The notes under the pieces: generated by a model | What the model saw: the letters and a program-made list of their open reading frames with translations, nothing else | The model's database searches: none | Told to the model about the DNA's origin: nothing | Position numbers and translations under genes: made by a program | Assembly: GCA_025458545.1 (NCBI GenBank) | Contig: JALOSH010000330.1 | Span: forward strand, 1 to 7,258 | From: Hydrogenophaga sp. | Lineage (GTDB): Bacteria; Pseudomonadota; Gammaproteobacteria; Burkholderiales; Burkholderiaceae | Direction of reading: 5' to 3' | DNA length: 7,258 bases | Shown: positions 1-5,996 of the stretch, in pieces | Numbering within the stretch: the first letter of the stretch is position 1 | Layout of the letters: each line of letters opens with the position of its first letter

Positions 1-1952
1 GCTTCGCGGTCCACCGCGCTGGCGCCGCGCCACTCGTCCAGGGTCTCGCTCACCCGCGACCGTTCGATCAGGCGACGGGCCAGGAACTGGTTGAGCGGTG
101 GCAGTTCCATCGCGCGGTCGTTGATCAGTTCGATCATGGTGCCACCGGCGCCAAAAGCGATGACGGGGCCGAACGGGTCGTCGGTCTTTAGGCCGATGTA
201 GATTTCGCGGCCGCGCTTGTTGCTGGCCATTTTCTGGATCGTCACGCCGTTGATGCGCGCGCCCGGCTGCAGCTTGGTCACCGCCTGGATCATGGTGTTG
301 TACACGTCGCGCACTGCGGTCGCGTTCATCACGTTGAGCGCCACGCCGTTCACATCGCTCTTGTGGCTGATGTCGGGCGAGTCGATCTTGAGCGCCACCG
401 GGTAGCCAAGCTGGGTGGCGATCATCATGGCTTCGTTGGACGAGCGCGCCAGGATGGTCTGTGTGACCGGGATGTGGAACGCCGAGAGCAGCGCCTTGGA
501 CTCCATTTCGGTCAGGATCTTGCGGCGCTCGGTCAGCACGTTCTCGATCAGCAGGCGGGCTCCTTCCACGTCGGGTTTGCCCAGGGTGGACAGCGGTGGC
601 GGGGTTTGCTGCAGCAACTGCTGGTTCTGGTAGAAGCTGGCGATGTTGCCGAAGGCGCCCACCGCGGCCTCGGGTGTGCGAAAGCTCGGGATGTTGGCCT
701 GCGCCAGCACCGCGCGCGCTTCGCCCACCGAGGCATCGCCCATCCAGCAGCACAGCAGCGGTTTGCCCAGGCGGTTTTTCAGCTCGGCCATGGCGCGGGC
801 CACGTCGGCCGCGTCGATGCCGGCCTTGGGTGAATGCACCACCAGCACGCCGTCCACCGCCTTGTCGTGCCCGGCGGCGTCGATGGCGGCGCGGTAGTGT
901 TCGGCGCTGGCCTCTTCCGAGAGGTCGATCAGATCGCTCAGAGAAGCCAGCGCGGGCAATCGGGTTTTGAGTTCGGTGGCGGTCTCGGTCGAGAGCTGGC
1001 CCAGCTCCAGACCGATCTCGCTCACCCAGTCGGCCGCCAGCACGCCGGGGCCGCCGCCGTTGGTGACGATGGCCAGCCGCTGGCCCACCGGGCGGTAGTG
1101 CGAGGCCAGGCATTTGGAGGCAGAGAACAGCTCGACGAACGAGCGCACCCGCACCGCACCGGCGCGGCGCAGCGCGGCGTCGAACACCTCGTCGCTGCCC
1201 ACGATGGCGCCGCTGTGCGTCTGTGCGGCCTTGTTGCCGGCGGTTTTGCGGCCGGCCTTGAGCACGATCACCGGCTTGGCGTTGGCCGCGGCGCGCAGCG
1301 CGCTCATGAAGCGGCGCGCGCTGGAAATGCCTTCCATGTAGACCAGGATGCTGTGGGTGTGGGCGTCGGAGGCCAGGTAGTCCAGCACCTGGGCCAGGTC
1401 CACGCTGGTGTTGGGCCCGAGCGAAATCACGTTGGAGAAACCCACCGCGTTCTGGCTCGCCCAGTCCAGGATGGACGCGGTGAGCGCGCCCGATTGCGAC
1501 ACCAGCGCCAGCGGCCCGGGGCTGGCCAGTGGCCCGACCACGCTGGCGTTGAGCTGGCTCTTCGGGCGCTGGAAGCCCAGGCTGTTGGGACCCAGCAGGT
1601 GCATGCCGTGGCGGCGTGCCACGCGGTGCATCTCGGCGGCATCGGCCGCCGGTGTGCCGCTGCCCACCATCAGGGCGGCTTTGCACTTGATGCGGCCGGC
1701 CACTTCCAGCGCGGCCAGCGCCTCGCCCGGCGGCAGCGCGATGATGGCGAGATCGGCCCGCGTCTGGGCCAGATCGGCCAGGGTGCCGGTGGTGTGGATG
1801 TCCAGGAACACCAGTTGGCCGCTGAAGCGTTGTGCCGTGAGTGCCTCCACCAGCGCCCTCGCCTGCGGCATCTGGCGCTCGGGCGTTTCCCTGTTGCTGA
1901 AGACAGCGATGGTCTCGGGTTGAAACAGTGGCGTGAGGTAGTGTTTGTCCAT
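1..1952 (-). CDS. NDP-forming acyl-CoA synthetase, Pat/AcdA-like (3' end outside window)
   Basis: Partial gene: 650 codons from ATG at 1952 run open to the left edge. The family makes acyl-CoA from an acid, CoA and ATP through a phosphohistidine; many proteobacterial members carry a C-terminal GNAT domain that acetylates lysines (Salmonella Pat). Seen here: an N-terminal CoA-binding Rossmann domain (about 1-125) with GPNSLG at 121-126, a succinyl-CoA-synthetase-like domain with SQSGAL at 152-157, and THSGAI with His246, the likely phosphorylated histidine. From about 456 an ATP-grasp domain follows, with SHKSD (His530) and FGAGG (600-604). The active-site histidine is kept, whereas the Salmonella Pat sequence as I recall it lacks it, so this copy may still be a working ligase. 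Whether a GNAT domain follows cannot be seen. No strong ribosome site precedes the ATG; it was chosen because the family's N-terminus (LTPLFQPETIAVF) begins there. The deacetylase gene lies 138 bp upstream on the same strand. Confidence 0.9.
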   Translation of the reverse strand, partial: MDKHYLTPLFQPETIAVFSNRETPERQMPQARALVEALTAQRFSGQLVFLDIHTTGTLADLAQTRADLAIIALPPGEALAALEVAGRIKCKAALMVGSGTPAADAAEMHRVARRHGMHLLGPNSLGFQRPKSQLNASVVGPLASPGPLALVSQSGALTASILDWASQNAVGFSNVISLGPNTSVDLAQVLDYLASDAHTHSILVYMEGISSARRFMSALRAAANAKPVIVLKAGRKTAGNKAAQTHSGAIVGSDEVFDAALRRAGAVRVRSFVELFSASKCLASHYRPVGQRLAIVTNGGGPGVLAADWVSEIGLELGQLSTETATELKTRLPALASLSDLIDLSEEASAEHYRAAIDAAGHDKAVDGVLVVHSPKAGIDAADVARAMAELKNRLGKPLLCCWMGDASVGEARAVLAQANIPSFRTPEAAVGAFGNIASFYQNQQLLQQTPPPLSTLGKPDVEGARLLIENVLTERRKILTEMESKALLSAFHIPVTQTILARSSNEAMMIATQLGYPVALKIDSPDISHKSDVNGVALNVMNATAVRDVYNTMIQAVTKLQPGARINGVTIQKMASNKRGREIYIGLKTDDPFGPVIAFGAGGTMIELINDRAMELPPLNQFLARRLIERSRVSETLDEWRGASAVDRE

Positions 1953-1996
1953 GGAATCTTCAGTTGTCAACGGTTCTGCTGTGAGCAGGTGACCCT

Positions 1997-2080
1997 ACCA
2001 GCACACGCCGCAGAACCGGCTTTGCCGGGCTGCTGGTGTGGCCCCCCTGGGGGGAAGACGCGAAGCGGCGCAGGGGGGTG
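1997..2080. repeat. GC-rich palindromic intergenic element (copy A)
   Basis: This fills most of the 138-bp gap between the deacetylase and acyl-CoA synthetase genes. It holds nested inverted repeats: ACCAGCA (1997-2003) with TGCTGGT (2031-2037), enclosing CCGGC-TTT-GCCGG (2016-2028), followed by CCCCCCTG (2042-2049) with CAGGGGGG (2071-2078). CCCCCC-T-GGGGGG at 2042-2054 is an alternative local fold. No T-run follows on either strand, so it is not a classical intrinsic terminator. Similar C-run/G-run elements between genes are familiar to me from Comamonadaceae genomes, and a related copy lies at 6451-6513. It could act as a REP-like mRNA-end stabiliser or partial terminator; that role is inferred. 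Confidence 0.6.
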
Positions 2081-2090
2081 TTTCAGTCTT

Positions 2091-3017
2091 TCAATCCGCG
2101 CCGATCAAGACCCGCACGTGGGCTGCGACGCTGCGGGCCAGCGGGCTGAGCACGTAGCCGCCTTCCAGACAGGAGATCACGCGCCCCTGGCTGTGGGTGT
2201 TGGCCACTTTCATCAGTTCCTGGGTGACCCAGGCGTAATCGGCTTCGACCAGGCCCAGGTTGCCCATGTCGTCTTCGCGGTGGGCGTCAAAACCGGCCGA
2301 GATGTAGATCAGCTCGGGCCGGAAGGCATTGAGCGCCGGGATCCACTGTTCGCTGACGGCGGCGCGAAAGGCCTCGCTGCCACTGCGGCTGGGCAGGCCC
2401 ACGTTGACCATGTTGGGGCCGGTGGCGCTTTCGCCGTTGAAGGGGTACAGGCCTTTTTCGAAGATGGAGCACATCAGCACCCGGTCGTCGCCCCTGAAGA
2501 TGTCTTCGCTGCCGTTGCCGTGGTGCACGTCGAAGTCGATCAGCGCCACCCGCTGCAGGCCGTGCACATCCAGCGCGTGGCGTATGCCCACCGCCACGTT
2601 GTTGAAGAAACAGAAACCCATGGCGGCGGCGCGCTCCGCGTGGTGACCGGGCGGGCGCACGCTGCAGAAGGCGGTGGAAGCCTTGCCGTCAATCACCAGG
2701 TCGGTGGCTTCAACCGCAGCCCCGGCGGCGCGCAGCGCGGCGGGCAAGGTCCAGGGGTTCATGCTGGTGTCCGGGTCCACCTGGCAGGTGCCCTCTTGGG
2801 GCGCCATGGCGAACAGTTCGCGCACATACAGCGAGGCGTGGGCGCGCGAGAGCTGCTCTTCGGTGGCCAGCGGCGCGTCGTAGGGAATCATGTAGTCCAG
2901 CAGACCCTTGACCAGCAGGTGGTCGTTGATGGCGCCCAGGCGCTCGGGGCATTCCGGGTGGTGCGCGCCCATCTCGTGGCGGGCGCAGTCGGTGTGGGTG
3001 ATGTAGGCGGACAGCAT
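2091..3017 (-). CDS. histone deacetylase-family protein (class II/AcuC-like deacetylase)
   Basis: A 308-aa zinc-dependent deacetylase of the arginase/HDAC fold. Such bacterial enzymes remove acetyl groups from lysines or from small molecules such as polyamines. Motifs in order: RPPGHH (121-126, catalytic His pair 125/126), FCFFNN (135-140), DFDVHHGNG (161-169, likely zinc ligands Asp163 and His165), AGFDAH (241-246, likely third ligand Asp244) and EGGY (285-288, likely catalytic Tyr288). All expected active-site residues are present, so it should be active. The EGGY form fits class II-like HDACs. It lacks a signal peptide and is probably cytoplasmic. The ATG at 3017 is chosen because a strong Shine-Dalgarno (3026-3031) sits 8 nt upstream and the HDAC fold begins there. 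The frame stays open upstream to 3725, but only because of the 52-bp duplication at 3217-3320. It lies upstream of the Pat/AcdA-like synthetase on the same strand, which hints at a role in protein acylation control; its substrate is unknown. Confidence 0.93.
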   Translation of the reverse strand: MLSAYITHTDCARHEMGAHHPECPERLGAINDHLLVKGLLDYMIPYDAPLATEEQLSRAHASLYVRELFAMAPQEGTCQVDPDTSMNPWTLPAALRAAGAAVEATDLVIDGKASTAFCSVRPPGHHAERAAAMGFCFFNNVAVGIRHALDVHGLQRVALIDFDVHHGNGSEDIFRGDDRVLMCSIFEKGLYPFNGESATGPNMVNVGLPSRSGSEAFRAAVSEQWIPALNAFRPELIYISAGFDAHREDDMGNLGLVEADYAWVTQELMKVANTHSQGRVISCLEGGYVLSPLARSVAAHVRVLIGAD

Positions 3018-3025
3018 GTCGAGGT

Positions 3026-3031
3026 CTCCTC
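3026..3031 (-). promoter_or_regulatory. Shine-Dalgarno of the deacetylase gene
   Basis: GAGGAG on the minus strand ends 8 nt before the ATG at 3017. It fixes the deacetylase start inside an open frame that continues well upstream, and shows that the gene is translated on its own rather than only as part of an upstream fusion. Confidence 0.75.
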
Positions 3032-3106
3032 GGGCGGTGGTGAACGGCCAGGCGACTGCGCGCCGGTACCGCTGGACAACTGCCAATCTAGGACCGAATG
3101 CTGACA

Positions 3107-3139
3107 GGCGCCTTGATGCACCGCAAGAAACAAGGCGCC
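3107..3139 (-). terminator. 9-bp stem-loop after the DUF4149 gene (weak terminator candidate)
   Basis: GGCGCCTTG (3107-3115) and CAAGGCGCC (3131-3139) form a perfect 9-bp stem with a 15-nt loop. It lies 40 bp downstream of the ancestral DUF4149 stop (3179-3181) and about 90 bp upstream of the deacetylase start. On the minus strand no T-run follows, so termination, if any, would be inefficient or Rho-assisted. It could equally be a processing or stability hairpin in a joint transcript. Confidence 0.35.
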
Positions 3140-3178
3140 GCCTCGCCACCACGTTTGCCCGGCACTGCATGCGGCTGG

Positions 3179-3623
3179 TCAGGCGATGTGTACCAGCAGC
3201 CAGCCGCTGGCGCCGATGTGGGCCAGCGTGACCAGCACCGACAGGCCGTGCAGCCAGTGGAAGCGCTGTGTGGGCCAGCGTGACCAGCACCGACAGGCCG
3301 TGCAGCCAGTGGAAGCGCTGCCGCTGCCCGGCGTCGGTGGCGGCGTTGATGGCGGGCATGAGCCACTGGCGCACCAGCACGGTGGAGAGTGCAATGGCCG
3401 CCATGGCCCAGGCAAAAGGCGGGTGGTGGGGCCACCAGCACAGCGCGGCCAGCCCGGCGGTGGCGATCACAAACGCATAAAACCAGGGGAAGGCCCGCCG
3501 CAGCGTGGCCCCCGCCGTGTCCGCGGGCAGGGCTTTGAACAGGAAGGCGGCAAAGCCGAAGCCGTACAGCGTCATGCCACCGAACAGCAGGGCGGTACTC
3601 AGAATGGCCAGCGAATGGATCAT
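3179..3623 (-). pseudogene. DUF4149/TMEM205-like small membrane protein, frameshifted by a 52-bp duplication
   Basis: The product starts MIHSLAIL at 3623. It shows hydrophobic helices at about residues 5-29, 47-63 and 70-88, with a fourth at about 108-128 in the restored frame. The layout and the late FHWLHGLSVL segment fit the DUF4149 (TMEM205-like) family of inner-membrane proteins of unknown function. Removing one copy of the 52-bp repeat at 3217-3320 restores a 130-aa protein ending IGASGWLLVHIA at the TGA at 3179-3181. As given, 52 is not a multiple of three, so the frame shifts after LSVLVTLAH, the last helix is lost, and the ORF runs on in frame into the deacetylase (510 aa from 3623). 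An in-frame ATG also exists at 3725, but MIHS matches the family start better. No strong ribosome site is seen before either. The gene is divergent from coq7 and may share its promoter region. Confidence 0.75.
3217..3320. repeat. exact 52-bp direct tandem duplication
   Basis: Bases 3217-3268 and 3269-3320 are identical and abut with no spacer; the identity breaks at the first base on either side. The unit encodes the QRFHWLHGLSVLVTLAH segment of the DUF4149 protein. Both copies being perfect means either a very recent event or an assembly artefact. Confidence 0.95.
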
Positions 3624-3682
3624 GGGACTGGTGCCTGGAACAGGTGCCGGGGTGGTCGTGTGGATGCGGTGGCTTGAATCGT

Positions 3683-3696
3683 ATTTGAATTCAAAT
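3683..3696. promoter_or_regulatory. AT-rich 14-bp perfect palindrome between divergent genes
   Basis: ATTTGAATTCAAAT is a perfect palindrome in the 141-bp gap between the DUF4149 gene (minus) and coq7 (plus). It lies in the most AT-rich patch of an otherwise GC-rich window, where a promoter or homodimer operator would be expected. I found no pair of -35/-10 boxes with normal spacing on either strand, so the assignment is tentative. A GATAAT at 3727-3732 could be a -10 for coq7. Confidence 0.35.
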
Positions 3697-3764
3697 CGTT
3701 TGAGCGGTCGGTGAGTCGATAACACCGATAATGAGCAGGGTCAAATCAGCTTCAAACCAGCACC

Positions 3765-4361
3765 ATGCACCACCCCAACCACACCTTGCCCGGCGGGAAT
3801 CCCCTGGAGCCCACAGGCCACACCCCGCCCGATCTGGCGCAGGCCCTGCCCGCCGAGGTGGTGGCCGACTTGCGCACCGACCACGCGGGCGAAACCGGTG
3901 CGGTGTGCATCTACCAGGGCGTGCTGCGCTTCAGCCGCGACCCCGCCGTGCGGGACTTCGCCACGCGCCACCTGGCGACCGAGCGGGCCCACCTGGCGCA
4001 GATCGAAGCCTGGCTGCCCGCGGCCGACCGCAGCCGCCTGCTGCCGCTGTGGCGCCTGGCCGGCTGGCTCACCGGTGCCCTGCCCGCGCTGGCCGGGCCG
4101 CGCGCGGTCTACGCCACGGTGGAGGCGGTGGAGCAGTTTGTGGACCTTCATTACGGCGAACAGGTGCAGCGGCTCGCATCGCAGCCCGCCCTGCGCACAC
4201 TGCAGCAAACGCTGCTGGACTGCCAGAGCGACGAGGTGGCCCACCGCGACGAAGCCGCCGCCGCGCGCGGACCGGCGGCACCGGGCGCGGTGCTGCGCCT
4301 GTGGTGTCATCTGGTCGGGGCCGGATCGCGCGCCGCCGTGGGCGTGTGCCGCCACGTCTGA
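3765..4361 (+). CDS. coq7: 3-demethoxyubiquinol (2-nonaprenyl-3-methyl-6-methoxybenzoquinol-type) hydroxylase Coq7
   Basis: A 198-aa member of the Coq7/CLK-1 di-iron monooxygenases, which hydroxylate demethoxyubiquinone in the step before the last O-methylation of ubiquinone synthesis. All six expected iron ligands are visible: Glu43 in DHAGETGA, Glu73/His76 in TERAH, Glu123 in VEAVEQFVDLHY, and Glu157/His160 in DEVAH. The two ExxH motifs and their spacing match human COQ7. The tail AAVGVCRHV fits the family, and 198 aa is close to the usual bacterial length. The enzyme is membrane-associated without true transmembrane spans. The N-terminal 30 residues are Pro-rich and poorly conserved; no clear Shine-Dalgarno precedes ATG 3765, so the exact start is less certain than the gene. 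ubiG follows after 57 bp and catalyses the next reaction, so the two are probably co-transcribed. Coq7 replaces UbiF in many beta- and alphaproteobacteria. Confidence 0.94.
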   Translation: MHHPNHTLPGGNPLEPTGHTPPDLAQALPAEVVADLRTDHAGETGAVCIYQGVLRFSRDPAVRDFATRHLATERAHLAQIEAWLPAADRSRLLPLWRLAGWLTGALPALAGPRAVYATVEAVEQFVDLHYGEQVQRLASQPALRTLQQTLLDCQSDEVAHRDEAAAARGPAAPGAVLRLWCHLVGAGSRAAVGVCRHV

Positions 4362-4418
4362 ACTTTCGTGCCGCTGTCTTCGAACCGCCGTCAACCCACC
4401 GCCATCACCACCGCTGCC

Positions 4419-5049
4419 ATGACCGCCATCGCTTCTGAAATCGAGCGCTTCAACCGCCTGAGCGCCACCTGGTGGAACCCCCAGGGGCCCATGCGCCCGC
4501 TGCACGTGGTCAACGCCCTGCGGCTCGAACGCGTGGTACAGCGCATCACCGCGCACCGCCCGCCAACCGACGCCGCCCAGCCCTTGCAGGGCCTGCGCCT
4601 GCTCGACGTGGGCTGTGGTGGCGGCCTGCTCTGCGAGCCGCTGGCCCGCCTGGGCGCGCAGGTGGTGGGTGTGGATGCTTCGCCCGGCAACGTGGCCGCC
4701 GCGCGCCTGCACGCCGCGCAGCAAGGCCTGGAAATCGACTACCGGCTGGGCGAGGCCCACGAAGTGCTGGGCGCCGACGAACGCTTCGACGTGGTGCTGG
4801 CGCTGGAGGTGGTGGAGCACGTGAGCGATGTGCCGGCGTTTGTCGACACCGTGGCGCGCCGCGTGCTGCCGGGTGGCCTGCTGTTGGCGCCAGTTTGTAC
4901 GCCCCGCCGAACTGGAGGCCGCCATGGCGCGCTCGGGCCTGAGTCTGCGCAGCCTGACTGGCATGCGCTACAACCCCTGGCGGCACACCGCCGCCTGGTG
5001 CACAGACACCCGGGTCAACTACATCGCCGAGTTCGGCGACGGCGCCTGA
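4419..5049 (+). pseudogene. ubiG: ubiquinone biosynthesis O-methyltransferase UbiG, disrupted by an internal deletion
   Basis: UbiG methylates both hydroxyls of the ubiquinone ring with S-adenosylmethionine. Frame one, from ATG 4419, gives 157 residues: ERFNRLSATWWNPQGPMRPLH, the SAM motif LLDVGCGGG (61-69), VVGVDAS (82-88), FDVVLALEVVEHV and PGGLLLA. From 4885 the match continues in the next frame with WRQFVRPAELEAA, LTGMRYNP and VNYIAEFGDGA, ending at TGA 5047-5049. Compared with E. coli UbiG, about 30 residues (the STLNR...VGAEYIL...GTHD block) are missing between the parts. About 95 nt lost at the shared TGGCG (4885-4889) accounts for both the gap and the frameshift; restored, the protein would be about 241 aa, against 240 in E. 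coli. As written, frame one runs on to 5390 with an unrelated tail. The lost block lies in the C-terminal insertion that I recall as linked to membrane binding, so the product is probably inactive. No clear Shine-Dalgarno precedes 4419. Confidence 0.88.
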
Positions 5050-5144
5050 CCGGGCCGGAGCCGGCCGCGCCCGATCGCGTACAACCCGCCTGCTGCAGGG
5101 CTCAGAGTGGGACGTCGCAGGACAGCGCGCCTTGTGACCCGACG

Positions 5145-5170
5145 AAAAAACGCCCCGGCGGTGCGGGGCG
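5145..5170 (-). terminator. Rho-independent terminator of the LTXXQ-protein gene
   Basis: On the minus strand a perfect 7-bp GC stem (CGCCCCG at 5151-5157 with CGGGGCG at 5164-5170) encloses a 6-nt loop and is followed by six Ts (5145-5150). It starts 33 bp past the stop at 5203-5205. It ends the minus-strand copper-locus transcript before the convergent ubiG gene. Confidence 0.88.
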
Positions 5171-5202
5171 AAGGAGGAGTCTGGTCAGAACCGGTGGGGG
5201 AA

Positions 5203-5826
5203 TCAGCTGCGGGCGCCGGGCATGGAGGCGGGCTTGGCGCCGCCTTCGCAGCCCATGCCGCCCGCCATGCCGTGGTGGGTGCCGCGCTCACCGCCATGGC
5301 CGCCGTGGCCACCCATGCGGTGTTCGCCTTTCATGCCGGCGCGCTGCAGGCCGCGCTGGGCGTCAAACGTCTTTTGCTGTTCGGGCGTGAGCGCGGCGTA
5401 GAAGCTCTTGGTGGCTTCGACGCGCTGGGTCATCTCGGCGCTGCGCTGGGCGTGCAGGGCTTGCATCTTGTCCAGGCGCTGCGGCGTGGTCAGCTGAGAC
5501 CAGTCTTCGGCCGCCGCAGGCTGGCGCGGTGTGTGTGCGGTGCGGGCCACGAATGCGTTCCAGGCGGGTTCCTGGGCGGCGGTGATCTTCAGTTCGGTCT
5601 TGAGCTGGGCCATGCGGGCGGCGTGGCGCTCGGCGTGTTTGGTTTGCATCTCGGCCATGCGGCCCGGGTCCATGGTGCCGGCGCCGGGGGTGCCGCGCTG
5701 GGCCATGTGCTGGGCATGCAGTTCGGGTGACATGCCCACGCCCTGTGCGATGGCGGTGGCCGACACGCCGACGAAGGCGGTGGCGAGGGCGGCGGCGATG
5801 AGGTGGCGTGTGTTGAAGCGTTTCAT
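5203..5826 (-). CDS. LTXXQ (Spy/CpxP-like) periplasmic protein with His/Gly/Met-rich tail
   Basis: A 207-aa secreted protein. The start at 5826 has CAGGAA 5 nt upstream and opens a clear signal peptide: a basic MKRFNTRHL, then a hydrophobic stretch, with probable cleavage after Ala27 (AIA|Q). The mature part is mostly helical and polar, with LKITAAQ (80-85), LTTPQ (112-116) and LTPEQ (147-151), the LTXXQ-type repeats of the Spy/CpxP/heavy-metal-resistance family of periplasmic chaperones and stress sensors. Residues 166-207 are a low-complexity tail rich in Gly, His and Met (GEHRMGGHGGHGGERGTHHG and after) with a single Cys193, which could bind metal. It lies downstream of cueR on the same strand, 170 bp away, and ends at a strong terminator. 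The context suggests a role in copper or envelope stress. Metal binding is inferred, and the precise family cannot be settled by eye. Confidence 0.87.
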   Translation of the reverse strand: MKRFNTRHLIAAALATAFVGVSATAIAQGVGMSPELHAQHMAQRGTPGAGTMDPGRMAEMQTKHAERHAARMAQLKTELKITAAQEPAWNAFVARTAHTPRQPAAAEDWSQLTTPQRLDKMQALHAQRSAEMTQRVEATKSFYAALTPEQQKTFDAQRGLQRAGMKGEHRMGGHGGHGGERGTHHGMAGGMGCEGGAKPASMPGARS

Positions 5827-5931
5827 GGTGGTTCCTGGTGGGTGAAAACCTTCCAGGGATCTCAGCGCGGGGGCTGTCTCTGGAATGGGTTCAGTGTGAA
5901 ACCGCGGTGTGTCGCCTCTGTGCGGCTGTGC

Positions 5932-5954
5932 GAACGGTTTGTAAAGATTCGTTC
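5932..5954 (-). promoter_or_regulatory. possible operator/promoter of the LTXXQ-protein gene
   Basis: An inverted repeat GAACG (5932-5936) / CGTTC (5950-5954) flanks a 13-bp AT-rich core that reads TTTACA on the minus strand, a 5/6 match to a -35 box. It sits in the 170-bp gap between cueR and the LTXXQ gene. No good -10 follows at normal spacing, so an activator-dependent promoter is possible but unproven. Confidence 0.25.
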
Positions 5955-5996
5955 CGCTTTCTTGCGGTGCTCGGTCGGCTGGCGTTTTGCCGGTGG

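Noticed and set aside
834..3104. A 756-codon plus-strand open frame across the synthetase and deacetylase genes
   Set aside because: It is antisense to two well-recognised genes, has no recognisable domain and a low-complexity Gly/His/Ala/Gln composition. Long antisense open frames are common in GC-rich DNA.
2091..3725. A genuine membrane-anchored deacetylase of about 510-544 aa
   Set aside because: The join depends on an exact 52-bp duplication, the linker is low-complexity frameshifted sequence, and the deacetylase has its own strong ribosome site at 3026-3031.
3741..4964. A 407-codon minus-strand open frame opposite coq7 and ubiG
   Set aside because: It mirrors the two ubiquinone genes, has a biased composition and no domain. 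Coq7 shows all six iron ligands on the plus strand.
5053..5066. A terminator after ubiG from GGCCG/CGGCC
   Set aside because: The stem is only 5 bp and has no T-run; a chance hairpin in GC-rich DNA is as likely.
4368..5390. A 340-aa UbiG with a novel C-terminal domain
   Set aside because: Past 4889 the frame is out of phase with the UbiG homology, is Arg/Gly-rich, and runs antisense through the terminator and the LTXXQ gene.
5848..5854. A third CueR site upstream of the LTXXQ gene (ACCTTCC)
   Set aside because: Only one half-site is present, with no matching arm and no 19-bp-spaced promoter around it.
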